A stretch of 64,000 bases of DNA from Naumannella halotolerans. Its GTDB lineage: Bacteria > Actinomycetota > Actinomycetes > Propionibacteriales > Propionibacteriaceae. Location of the stretch: NCBI RefSeq assembly GCF_004364645.1, contig NZ_SOAW01000003.1, positions 124,001-188,000 on the forward strand. Direction: 5' to 3'. A program made the position numbers and the translations under genes. This document shows positions 8,515-16,030 of this stretch, one piece after another. The stretch's first letter is position 1. Each line of letters begins with the position of its first letter. Under the pieces are notes generated by a model, which searched no databases, had not been told where the DNA came from, and was given only the letters and a program-made list of their open reading frames with translations.

Positions 8515-9464
8515 GCACCACCACCGAAACCGCCCGGAAGCCGGTACGCGAGGCCCGCCCGGTCAAGAGCGACCGGGCGAAGGCCGAGTCCCGTCTGGGA
8601 TGGCTGCTGGCCGGCCCGGCCTTCGTGATCATGCTGCTGGTGACGGCCTACCCGATCCTGCAGGCGGTCTACGACTCGCTGTTCAGCTACCGGCTGACCG
8701 CGCCCGATGATCGCCATTTCGTCGGGCTCGCCAACTACGGCGTGATCCTGACCGACTGGGTCTGGTGGCGGGACCTGTTGGTCACTTTGCTGGTCACCGT
8801 GGTGACGGTGGTGGTCGAACTGATCCTCGGCTTCGCGCTGGCCCTGGTGATGCACGGGGCGCTGAAGTCGATCCGCGGCATCCTGCGTACCGCGATCCTG
8901 GTGCCCTACGGAATCATCACCGTGGTCTCGGCCTTCGCCTGGTACTACGCCTTCGACATCAACTCCGGTTTCGTGAACCAATGGTTCTCCTGGGTGCCGG
9001 GAATCTCACCGGATCTGAACTGGTTCGCCCACTTCGAGACCTCGATCGCGGTGATCATCGCCTCCGAGATCTGGAAGACCACCCCCTTCATCTCCCTGCT
9101 GCTGCTCTCCGGTCTCGCCCAGGTGCCCGGTGAGCTGACCGAAGCCGCGAAGGTCGACGGCGCCACCCGCTGGGAGGTCATGCGGAAGGTCACCTTGCCC
9201 AACATGAAGGCCGCGATCATGGTCGCGGTGCTCTTCCGGGCACTCGATGCCTTCCGCATCTTCGACAACGTCTTCATCATGACCAACGGTGCGAACAGCA
9301 CCGAGGTGCTGTCGCTGTTGGCCTACCGGACCTCGATCGGGCGGTTGGAGATCGGTATGGGCTCGGCCGTCTCGGTGCTGCTCTTCATCTGCGTGTTGTT
9401 GATCGCCTTCATCGCGATCAAGGTGTTCAAGGTCGATCTGGCCGGTACGAGGGGAGGCAACTGA
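8511..9464 (+). CDS. ABC sugar importer permease, SugA-like
   Basis: Inner-membrane permease of 317 residues with a cytoplasmic tail of about 35 residues followed by six hydrophobic segments. The EAA loop that contacts the ATPase is clear: LTEAAKVDGATRWEVMRKVTLP near residues 205-226. It should pair with the SugB-like protein encoded next. The GTG start overlaps the lpqY-like stop and the stop overlaps the next ATG by one base, so translation is coupled. Confidence 0.88.
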   Translation: MSTTTETARKPVREARPVKSDRAKAESRLGWLLAGPAFVIMLLVTAYPILQAVYDSLFSYRLTAPDDRHFVGLANYGVILTDWVWWRDLLVTLLVTVVTVVVELILGFALALVMHGALKSIRGILRTAILVPYGIITVVSAFAWYYAFDINSGFVNQWFSWVPGISPDLNWFAHFETSIAVIIASEIWKTTPFISLLLLSGLAQVPGELTEAAKVDGATRWEVMRKVTLPNMKAAIMVAVLFRALDAFRIFDNVFIMTNGANSTEVLSLLAYRTSIGRLEIGMGSAVSVLLFICVLLIAFIAIKVFKVDLAGTRGGN

Positions 9465-10303
9465 TGACCAGCACGAAGGTCAAGATCGGCTGGGCGGTGA
9501 TCACCGTCGCGGTGCTGTTGTACGCGTTGTTCCCCGTGGCGTCGATCTTCGCCAACTCGTTCAAGTCCTCAGCGGACCTGGGTAATCCCAGTTTCCTCCC
9601 CGCCAGCGGCGGCACCTTGGCCAACTACGAGTTGATCCTCACCGGTGACGCCCAGGGCTTGTTCCTTACCGCCTTGCGGAACTCGATCGGCATCACCTTG
9701 ATCGCGACCCTTATCGCGGTGGTGCTGGCGACCCTGTGTGCCTACGCGATCGCCCGGTTGGACTTCCCCGGCAAGCGGATCATCCTCACCACCGCACTCG
9801 CGGTGTCGATCTTCCCGGTGATCAGCATCGTCACGCCGTTGTTCAACCTGTGGCGGCTGATCGGTCTGTACGACACCTGGCTCGGGTTGATCATCCCGTA
9901 CCTGTCGCTGACCCTGCCGATCTCCATCTGGACCCTGGCGGCGTTCTTCCAGCAGATCCCCTGGGAACTGGAGCAGGCCGCCCAGGTCGACGGAGCAACC
10001 ACCTGGCAGGCCTTCCGGAAGGCGATCGTCCCGTTGGCGGCGCCCGGCGTCTTCACCACCGCCATCATCGCCTTCTTCATCGCCTGGAACGACTTCGTCT
10101 ACGGGATCTCGCTGACCTCCACCGAGGCGGCGCGACCGGTCCCGGCCGCGTTGGCGTTCTTCACCGGCGCTTCCCAGTTCGAGGAACCGACCGGCGCCAT
10201 CTCGGCCGCGGCCATCATCGTCACCATCCCTGTCGTGGTGTTGGTGTTGTTGTTCCAGCGACAGATCATCTCCGGCCTCACCCAGGGCGCCGTCAAGGGC
10301 TGA
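9464..10303 (+). CDS. ABC sugar importer permease, SugB-like
   Basis: Second membrane subunit, 279 residues, starting with a transmembrane segment at residues 7-28 and ending with a short basic tail. The EAA loop reads LEQAAQVDGATTWQAFRKAIVPL around residues 175-197. MalG-type permease architecture. It is the partner of the preceding permease, and its gene ends 30 bases before the ATPase gene. Confidence 0.88.
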   Translation: MTSTKVKIGWAVITVAVLLYALFPVASIFANSFKSSADLGNPSFLPASGGTLANYELILTGDAQGLFLTALRNSIGITLIATLIAVVLATLCAYAIARLDFPGKRIILTTALAVSIFPVISIVTPLFNLWRLIGLYDTWLGLIIPYLSLTLPISIWTLAAFFQQIPWELEQAAQVDGATTWQAFRKAIVPLAAPGVFTTAIIAFFIAWNDFVYGISLTSTEAARPVPAALAFFTGASQFEEPTGAISAAAIIVTIPVVVLVLLFQRQIISGLTQGAVKG

Positions 10304-10333
10304 GTCGCCCACCGGGCTAGAAAGGATTGAGCA

Positions 10334-11596
10334 GTGGCATCGATCGAAATGAAGCACATCGTCAAGAGGTACGGTGACGGTTTCCCGGCGATCAACGACG
10401 TCAGCATCGACATCGCCGACGGCGAGTTCATCATCCTCGTGGGGCCGTCGGGCTCGGGCAAGTCGACCCTGTTGCGGATGATCGTCGGCCTGGAGGACAT
10501 CACCTCCGGCGATATGTTCATCGGCGGCAAGCGGGTGAACGAGCTCGCTCCGCGTGACCGGAACCTGGCGATGGTGTTCCAGAACTATGCGCTCTACCCG
10601 CACCTGACCGTCTTCGAGAACATCGCCTTCCCGCTGCGGCTGGCGAAGAACAAGATGCCCGAGGAGAAGGTCAGAGAACTGGTCACCCGGGCGGCGAAGA
10701 CCCTGGAGCTGACCGAGCACCTGGACCGGAAGCCGGGCAACCTGTCCGGTGGACAGCGGCAGCGCGTGGCGATGGGTCGGGCGATCGTCCGCGAGGCCGA
10801 TGCCTTCCTCTTCGACGAACCGCTGTCGAACCTGGATGCCAAGCTGCGTGGACAGATGCGGACCGAGATCGCGCAGATGCAGCGCCGACTCGGCATCACC
10901 AGCGTCTACGTCACCCACGACCAGACCGAGGCGATGACCCTCGGCGACCGGGTGGCGGTGCTGAAGCACGGTGTGCTGCAGCAGGTCGCCTCACCGCGCG
11001 AGTTGTACGAGCAACCGATCAACCTGTTCGTGGCCGGCTTCATCGGCTCGCCGTCGATGAACTTCCTGCCGGCGACGATCGAGGGGAACATCGCCAAGAC
11101 CCCGCTGGGTGACTGGGAGATCCCGGCGGACAAGGCCGCGAAGGCCGAGGGCAAGGGACTGTTGCTGCTCGGTGTCCGGCCGGAGGCGTTCGAGGATCTC
11201 AAGTTCGTCGACGAGGCGCTGCGGGATCGCGGGAGCACCTTCACCGCCGATATGACCCACACCGAGTGGTTGGGCAACGAGCAGTACGGCTACATCGAGT
11301 TCACCCCCGATGCCGAACTGACCGAGGTGTTGACCGAACTGGCCCAGGACCTCGACGCCGAGGAGATGAACACCCAGGTGGTGCTCTCGCTGGATTCGGC
11401 CAGCCGGCTCAAGGGTGGGCGCAACGGCGAGTTCTGGGTGGACACCCGACGGGTGCACCTGTTCGATCCGTCAACCGGGGAGAACCTCACCCGCGATGCC
11501 GAAGAGGGCGCTCGGTTGACCGCCGAGGCAGCCGAGGACCGCGCCGAGGAGATCGCCCAGGCCCAACAGCGGGACGAGGACAAGGCCGCCGGCTGA
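10334..11596 (+). CDS. ABC sugar importer ATPase, SugC/MalK-like
   Basis: Nucleotide-binding subunit of 420 residues. Walker A GPSGSGKST at about residues 37-45, Q-loop in VFQNYALYPH, signature LSGGQRQR, Walker B AFLFDEPLSNLD and H-loop YVTHDQTEA are all intact. The C-terminal 180 residues form the TOBE regulatory domain seen in MalK and SugC, ending in an acidic Ala/Glu-rich tail. GTG start at 10334 with GAAAGGATTGAG upstream. The stop codon lies inside the first unit of a tandem repeat that fills the following region. Confidence 0.92.
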   Translation: MASIEMKHIVKRYGDGFPAINDVSIDIADGEFIILVGPSGSGKSTLLRMIVGLEDITSGDMFIGGKRVNELAPRDRNLAMVFQNYALYPHLTVFENIAFPLRLAKNKMPEEKVRELVTRAAKTLELTEHLDRKPGNLSGGQRQRVAMGRAIVREADAFLFDEPLSNLDAKLRGQMRTEIAQMQRRLGITSVYVTHDQTEAMTLGDRVAVLKHGVLQQVASPRELYEQPINLFVAGFIGSPSMNFLPATIEGNIAKTPLGDWEIPADKAAKAEGKGLLLLGVRPEAFEDLKFVDEALRDRGSTFTADMTHTEWLGNEQYGYIEFTPDAELTEVLTELAQDLDAEEMNTQVVLSLDSASRLKGGRNGEFWVDTRRVHLFDPSTGENLTRDAEEGARLTAEAAEDRAEEIAQAQQRDEDKAAG

Positions 11597-11812
11597 ATCT
11601 GCGCCGAAAGTTGGCGGTGCACTGAGGACGGGTGGTCGGCTGAACTCGTTGGCTGGTGGTTCCGCCGCGCGTCGGATCCGGGTGGCTGGCTGAATCTGCG
11701 TCGAAGGTTGGCGCTGCAGTGAGACGGATGGTCGCCTGAACTCGTTGGCCGGCGGTTCCGCCCGCGCGTCGGATCCGGGCGGCTGGCTCAATCACTGCTG
11801 AAAGTTGGCGGG
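11591..11812 (+). repeat. 97-bp tandem repeat, about 2.3 copies, starting at the sugC-like stop
   Basis: Units begin GGCTGAATCTGCG at 11591 and 11688, with a shortened third unit at 11785 (GGCTCAATC), a period of 97 bases. The units share the blocks CTGAACTCGTTGGC and GCGTCGGATCCGGG. The first unit includes the last codon and the stop codon of the ATPase gene. Confidence 0.85.
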
Positions 11813-11962
11813 TGGGGAATAGTTCGTCCGACTTGCTCGTTGGAACCAGTGCTGGTGCGGAACGTGTCCCCGGGCCTCACCTATTGCCTTCGCGGAATAC
11901 CGTTCGGCTGGAACCGCGTCGCGCCACTCGCCGAGAGGCGACGCTCGCACCAGTTCGGCTTG

Positions 11963-11996
11963 GCCCCGGCGACTCTCGAGTCGCCGGGGCTTTGGT
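11963..11996 (+). terminator. Hairpin followed by CTTTGGTCT
   Basis: Thirteen-base arms GCCCCGGCGACTC and GAGTCGCCGGGGC at 11963-11990 with almost no loop, followed by TTTGGTCT. It could end a plus-strand transcript from the importer operon or from a small RNA in this region. Confidence 0.5.
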
Positions 11997-12185
11997 CTGT
12001 CTCGACGCGGTCCTTGGCCGCTGCTCGTCTCATAGGCCGTCTTCCCCACACGACTCGAAGCCCGGAGTGCATGTTGATCGGCCTGGCTTCGCTGCCCGTC
12101 TCGCAGACTCCTGCACTGCCCGGAGGTCACCGCCGGCACAGCCGCAATGGGAACCCGTCTCTCGGTGTGGATGTGGAGCCGGTCG

Positions 12186-12266
12186 AACACCGCTGGCGTG
12201 GCTCCAGTCGGCCGATCTGCGGGTTTATGGGGCGGTTTTGGGTTCTCGAGCCACTGCAGCGGTGTT
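12186..12266 (+). repeat. Inverted repeat with 19-base arms
   Basis: AACACCGCTGGCGTGGCTC at 12186-12204 faces GAGCCACTGCAGCGGTGTT at 12248-12266; 17 of 19 positions pair, with a 43-base loop. No neighbouring gene explains it. Confidence 0.7.
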
Positions 12267-12361
12267 GGGGCGGGAAGACCCCGAAGAGTTCGAGGCTCCA
12301 GAGGGGTCGCGATCTCCAAGGCCTCAAGGACCCGAAGTCTCAAGGCGCGAAGGACGCCGAG

Positions 12362-12409
12362 GTCTCAAGGCGCCAAGGTCTCAAGGCGCCAAGGTCTCAA
12401 GGCGCCAAG
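12362..12409 (+). repeat. Three perfect 16-bp tandem repeats
   Basis: GTCTCAAGGCGCCAAG occurs three times in direct succession at 12362, 12378 and 12394; a near copy stands at 12337. Each unit holds the palindrome GGCGCC. There are no spacers, so it is not a CRISPR array. Confidence 0.85.
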
Positions 12410-12443
12410 GACCGGAAGTGCCGAAGGCCCAAGGCCAGACGGC

Positions 12444-13250
12444 TCAGGCGTTGTGCTGGTCTCGCCAGGCCACCCATTCGGCGAGCCCGTCGAGGTCATA
12501 GTCCGGGCCGCCGACACCGACGGTGAACAGTCGGGCACCGGCGCCGTGCAGGGCATCGGCCGTGTCGTCGGGCAGGCCGATCGGGTGGCCGTCGCGGCCG
12601 CGGCCGTTGACGCCGACAGACACCTCGATCTCGGCGAGATCGCGCCCGACGGCGTCGCAGTGTCCGGCGAGGACGCCGAGCTTGTGCTCCAGGGTCTCCA
12701 GATCGGCGAAGGTGTGCCAGATGTCGGCATGCTCGGCGACCAGCCGCAAGGTCTTCTTCTCCCCGCCGCCACCGATCAGCACCGGCACGTCACGGGTCGG
12801 CACCGGGTTCAGCTTCTGCAACCGGGACTCGATCCGCGGGAGTGCCTCGGACAGGTCGTTCAGCCGACCGCCGGCGGTGCCGAACTCGTAGCCGTACTCG
12901 GTGTAGTCACGCTCGAACCAACCCGAGCCGATGCCGAGGATCAGCCGGCCGTCGCTGATGTGGTCGACCGTCCGGGCCATGTCGGCGAGCAACTCGGGGT
13001 TGCGGTAGGAGTTGCAGGTGACCAGCGCGCCGAGCTCGACCCGCGAGGTCTGTTCTGCCCAGGCCGCCAGCATGGTCCAGCACTCGAAATGCTTGCCGTC
13101 GGGGTCGCCGTACAACGGGAAGAAATGATCCCAGTTGAAGACGATGTCGACCCCGATCTCCTCGGCCGCTGCGACGGCCTCCCGGATCGCGCCGTAGTCG
13201 GCCTGTTGGGGCTGGATCTGCACACCGATCCTGGTGGGGCGTTCGCTCAT
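12444..13250 (-). CDS. LLM-class F420-dependent oxidoreductase
   Basis: A 268-residue TIM-barrel flavin-fold oxidoreductase. The start MSERPTRIGVQIQPQ, the block ILGIGSGWFERDYTEYG and a Gly-rich VLIGGGGEKKTLRLVAEHAD are characteristic of luciferase-like proteins that use coenzyme F420, as often found in actinobacteria. The natural substrate is unknown. The ATG at 13250 is preceded, on the minus strand, by TAGGCT six bases upstream, so the transcript should be leaderless. The start region overlaps the first unit of a 40-base repeat. Confidence 0.85.
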   Translation of the reverse strand: MSERPTRIGVQIQPQQADYGAIREAVAAAEEIGVDIVFNWDHFFPLYGDPDGKHFECWTMLAAWAEQTSRVELGALVTCNSYRNPELLADMARTVDHISDGRLILGIGSGWFERDYTEYGYEFGTAGGRLNDLSEALPRIESRLQKLNPVPTRDVPVLIGGGGEKKTLRLVAEHADIWHTFADLETLEHKLGVLAGHCDAVGRDLAEIEVSVGVNGRGRDGHPIGLPDDTADALHGAGARLFTVGVGGPDYDLDGLAEWVAWRDQHNA

Positions 13251-13262
13251 GGGTCGAGCCTA
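13248..13262 (-). promoter_or_regulatory. Leaderless -10 box of the LLM F420 gene
   Basis: On the minus strand TAGGCT (13262-13257) is followed after six bases by ATG at 13250. No ribosome binding site fits. Confidence 0.55.
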
Positions 13263-13435
13263 CGACCTGGGTTCGGCCCTGGCGCGGGAGGGCGAGCCTG
13301 CGACCTGGGTTCGATCATGGCACCGGGAGGTCGAGCCTCCCAGCCTGGGTTATCGGTCATGGCGGCGGGAGGCCGCGCCCACGGCCCGTGTTCGGTCATG
13401 GCACGGGGAGGCCGAGCCCACGACCTGGCTCCGGC
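13257..13435 (+). repeat. 40-bp imperfect tandem repeat, about five units
   Basis: Variants of GAGCCTACGACCTGGGTTCGG recur near 13257, 13293, 13333, 13373 and 13413, mostly at a spacing of 40 bases, and are separated by CATGGCRCSGGGAGG-like blocks. The array fills most of the gap between the LLM gene and yqeY. Units have diverged, so it looks older than the 147-base array at 27111. Confidence 0.65.
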
Positions 13436-13492
13436 CGACCGCTGCGCCTGACCGAGCGCCAGACGGGGGCGAGTTCACCGGCGCGCATCAGC

Positions 13493-13960
13493 TCACTGCA
13501 GCGCTGCGCGTACCTTCGCGGCGACGACCTTGCCCTCGGCGCGTCCGTGCGCCTTCTCGTTCACCGCACGGACGATCTGGCCCATCTGCTTCATCCCGGG
13601 CTGCTCGCCGAGCTCGGCTGCGGCCGCCGACACCTCGGCCGCCACCAGGGCGTCCAGCTCGTCCTCGGACAGCGCGGCCGGCAGGTACCGACCGAGGATC
13701 TTGGCCTCGGCCAGCTCGGACTCCGCACTCTCGGTCCGGCCACCGGCGGTGAATCCCTCGGCTGCCTCGCGGCGCTTCTTCACCTCACTGCGGATGATCG
13801 CCAGTTCCTCGTCGCCGGTCAGCTCGCGCGGTGCGTCACCGGACACCTCCTCGGTGCCGATCGTCGCCAGCACCGACCGGAGCACCGTCGTCACCTGCTT
13901 GTCCCGCGCCTTCATCGCAGTCTTCAGGTCGTCGCGGATCTGGTCCTTGAGTTCTGCCAT
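13493..13960 (-). CDS. GatB/YqeY domain protein
   Basis: A 155-residue free-standing YqeY protein. Its N-terminal helix (LKDQIRDDLKTAMKARDKQ) and the C-terminal block GMKQMGQIVRAVNEKAHGRAEG fit the family, which is related to the tail of the GatB subunit of tRNA amidotransferase. The precise role of solo YqeY is not established; a tRNA-related function is assumed from homology. A GAAGAT hexamer six bases before the ATG suggests leaderless transcription. Confidence 0.9.
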   Translation of the reverse strand: MAELKDQIRDDLKTAMKARDKQVTTVLRSVLATIGTEEVSGDAPRELTGDEELAIIRSEVKKRREAAEGFTAGGRTESAESELAEAKILGRYLPAALSEDELDALVAAEVSAAAAELGEQPGMKQMGQIVRAVNEKAHGRAEGKVVAAKVRAALQ

Positions 13961-13972
13961 GGCCCCATCTTC
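13958..13972 (-). promoter_or_regulatory. Possible leaderless -10 box of yqeY
   Basis: Minus-strand GAAGAT (13972-13967), six bases, then ATG at 13960. The hexamer is weaker than most others of this set. Confidence 0.35.
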
Positions 13973-14026
13973 GCAGAGGCAGCCATCGGTGCGCCTGCGG
14001 AAAACCGGCCGAACCGGGGGTTGTAG

Positions 14027-14905
14027 TCACCGGCGTAGGCCGCTGAGCTCTGCCTGCAGGTTGTGCCGGGCGGATTCCTCCCACAGTTCTCGTCCGCGGG
14101 CGGTGGCGAACAAGCGGTCCCGACCGAGCAGGTCCTCCAGCACCGCGGTCCGGCCACGGACGAACTGGGCGGGCGGGACATGGTGGTATTCCGCGCGCAC
14201 ACCTGCGGTGTACCCCGCGTACCGCTCCGGGTCGGCGGCCAGGATCGACAGGTCGGCGTCGTTCAGGACCATGCCGTCGGTGTCCTCACCGGCCGCTGCA
14301 TGGGAGGCGGTCAGGCGTACCAACCGGGCGACCTCGGCGACCGGTCCCGAGGGAAGCAGCCCGCTCAGGCTCTGCTCGGCCAGTTGCGCCGAGGCCTCCT
14401 CGTCGGCCCCCGGTTCCCCTGCATAGACCGCGTCGTGGAACCAGACCGCCAACCGCAGCTCGCGCGAGGGATGTGGGGTCAGCAGGCTGATCGCGGCCAG
14501 CGCCTCGGCAAGGTGCTGCTGATCGCGATAGCGCCGACTCCTGGCCCCCCAGTCCGCCAACAGCCGATCCCGCAATCCGGGCGCTCCCAGGTCCAGCTCC
14601 TGCCAGGCATGGCGAAGTTCTTCGATCCGCCCGGCGCGCTCTCGGGCCACGGTCTGCTTCGTCCGTCGTAGCCCCGATGCCCGCAATCTCGTGACCAACT
14701 CCCGCGCCGAGACCGGTACGGCCCCGGCACCCAGCAACTGGTCGTACCACTGCTCGGCGACGTCGTAATGATCACGGTCGAAGGCTCGGGCCGGCAGTTG
14801 GCTGCGCAGGGCGAACTCGTGCAATTCCGCTCGCGAACGGTCCGACACCAGATGGGAGAACACCGTGCCATGGGCGGGCCAGGTCGGCGGATCGATCAAG
14901 ATCAT
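14027..14905 (-). CDS. DUF4031 domain fused to an HD-type phosphohydrolase-like domain
   Basis: A 292-residue protein with two parts. Residues 1-85 match DUF4031 (MILIDPPTWPAHG, LHEFALRSQL). Residues 105-290 resemble predicted HD-superfamily phosphohydrolases: the metal-binding pair lies in LAVWFHDAVY near residue 157, with a further Asp in LNDADLSILA. Such HD proteins usually cleave phosphate esters; the substrate is unknown. The gene starts seven bases after the stop of the upstream ligase gene on the minus strand, so the two are probably cotranscribed. Confidence 0.75.
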   Translation of the reverse strand: MILIDPPTWPAHGTVFSHLVSDRSRAELHEFALRSQLPARAFDRDHYDVAEQWYDQLLGAGAVPVSARELVTRLRASGLRRTKQTVARERAGRIEELRHAWQELDLGAPGLRDRLLADWGARSRRYRDQQHLAEALAAISLLTPHPSRELRLAVWFHDAVYAGEPGADEEASAQLAEQSLSGLLPSGPVAEVARLVRLTASHAAAGEDTDGMVLNDADLSILAADPERYAGYTAGVRAEYHHVPPAQFVRGRTAVLEDLLGRDRLFATARGRELWEESARHNLQAELSGLRR

Positions 14906-14912
14906 CGCGGGA

Positions 14913-15998
14913 TCAGGCCGGTGGCAGGATCTCGGCCAGCTCGAAACCGACCGGCCGCTCCAGTTGATCGAAAGTGCAGGAGGCAGGGTCGCGGTCGGGT
15001 CGCCAGCGGACGAACTGCGCAGTGTGCCGGAAGCGGGTGCCCTCCATGTAGTCGTAGCGGGCCTCGACGACCAGCTCCGGGCTCAACGGTGTGAAACTCA
15101 GATCCTTGCCGTTGTTCCACCGACTGCCCTCCGACTTCCGCGGCGAACGGGCGCCCGATTCGGTCATCCCGCTGAGATACTCCTTCGCCCAGTTCCACGG
15201 ATGATCATCGATCGGCACCACCAACGGCTGCAGCTCGGTGAACAGTTCCCTTCTCCGCGCCATCGGGAAGGACCCGATCACTCCCACGCTGGACAGGGTC
15301 CCGGTGTCGTCGTACAACCCCAGCAACAGCGATCCGATGGCCTCGGGGTCGGACTTGTAGACGCGGTATCCGGCCACCACACAATCGGCGGTACGTTCGT
15401 GTTTGATCTTGGTCATCACCCGCTTGTCCGGCTGGTACGTACCGTCGGGGGACTTGGCGATCAGCCCGTCCAGACCGGCACCCTCGAACTCGGTGAACCA
15501 GCGCTCGGCCAGTTCATGATCATCGGTGGCCGGGGTGATCCAGATCGGCGGCTTCGCCTCGGCGAGGACCTGTTCGAGCAGTTCACGTCGAACCGAGAAC
15601 GGCTCCGAAGTCAGGTCGCGATCGCCCAGGGCCAGCAGGTCGAAGGCGACGAAGCCGGCCGGTGTTTCGGTGGCCAGTTTCCGTACCCGCGATTCGGCGG
15701 GATGGATCCGTTGCTGCAGGGCCTCGAAGTCGAGTCCGTCACGCTCGGGGTCGACGATCACGATCTCACCGTCGATGACCACCCGCTCGGGCAGGTTCGC
15801 CTTCAACGCCTCCACCAGTTCGGGGAAGTAGCGGGTCATCGGCCGCTCGTTGCGAGAACCGATCTCCACCTCCTCGCCGTCGCGGAAGATGATCGAACGA
15901 AAACCGTCCCACTTGGGTTCGTAGACCTGATCCGGCGGGATCCGCTTCTGCGGTTTGGCCAGCATCGGCTTCACCGGGGGCATCACGGGCAGGTCCAT
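14913..15998 (-). CDS. ligC: ATP-dependent DNA ligase, LigC type
   Basis: A 361-residue ligase consisting of the catalytic core only. The adenylated lysine lies in the KxDG motif of EPKWDGFRS near residue 29; VIDGEIVIVD (motif III), FDLLALG (IIIa), EGLDGLIAK-like GAGLDGLIAKSP (IV) and VMTKIKHERTADCVV (V) follow, then an OB-fold domain. Length and lack of polymerase or nuclease domains fit LigC, a backup repair ligase of actinobacteria. No Ku gene is in the window. The ATG start follows TAGATT by six bases on the minus strand, a probable leaderless promoter that also serves the DUF4031-HD gene. Confidence 0.9.
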   Translation of the reverse strand: MDLPVMPPVKPMLAKPQKRIPPDQVYEPKWDGFRSIIFRDGEEVEIGSRNERPMTRYFPELVEALKANLPERVVIDGEIVIVDPERDGLDFEALQQRIHPAESRVRKLATETPAGFVAFDLLALGDRDLTSEPFSVRRELLEQVLAEAKPPIWITPATDDHELAERWFTEFEGAGLDGLIAKSPDGTYQPDKRVMTKIKHERTADCVVAGYRVYKSDPEAIGSLLLGLYDDTGTLSSVGVIGSFPMARRRELFTELQPLVVPIDDHPWNWAKEYLSGMTESGARSPRKSEGSRWNNGKDLSFTPLSPELVVEARYDYMEGTRFRHTAQFVRWRPDRDPASCTFDQLERPVGFELAEILPPA

Positions 15999-16010
15999 GG
16001 GCTCAATCTA
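15996..16010 (-). promoter_or_regulatory. Leaderless -10 box of the ligase gene
   Basis: Minus-strand TAGATT (16010-16005), then GAGCCC and the ATG at 15998. Same hexamer as upstream of the TAP-like peptidase gene. Confidence 0.6.
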
Positions 16011-16030
16011 ACCGGCCCGCCCGACCGCCC

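Larger units (their letters stand above)
11813..12443 (+). other. Gene-free region with inverted and tandem repeats
   Basis: No credible coding region is seen. Open frames exist on both strands but none has a ribosome binding site, family similarity or normal composition. It holds a terminator-like hairpin at 11963-11990, an inverted repeat at 12186-12266 and a 16-base tandem repeat at 12362-12409. A structured RNA or decayed repeat element is possible. Confidence 0.5.

Noticed and set aside
12362-12409. CRISPR array from the 16-base repeats
   Set aside because: Units are directly adjacent with no spacers, too short, and no cas genes are near.
12147-13451. 434-codon plus-strand frame across the repeat region and LLM gene
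   Set aside because: Mostly antisense to the clear LLM gene; no start signal.
14913-15998. Ligase as part of a Ku-dependent end-joining operon
   Set aside because: There is no ku gene or LigD polymerase domain in the window; the chain is only the ligase core.
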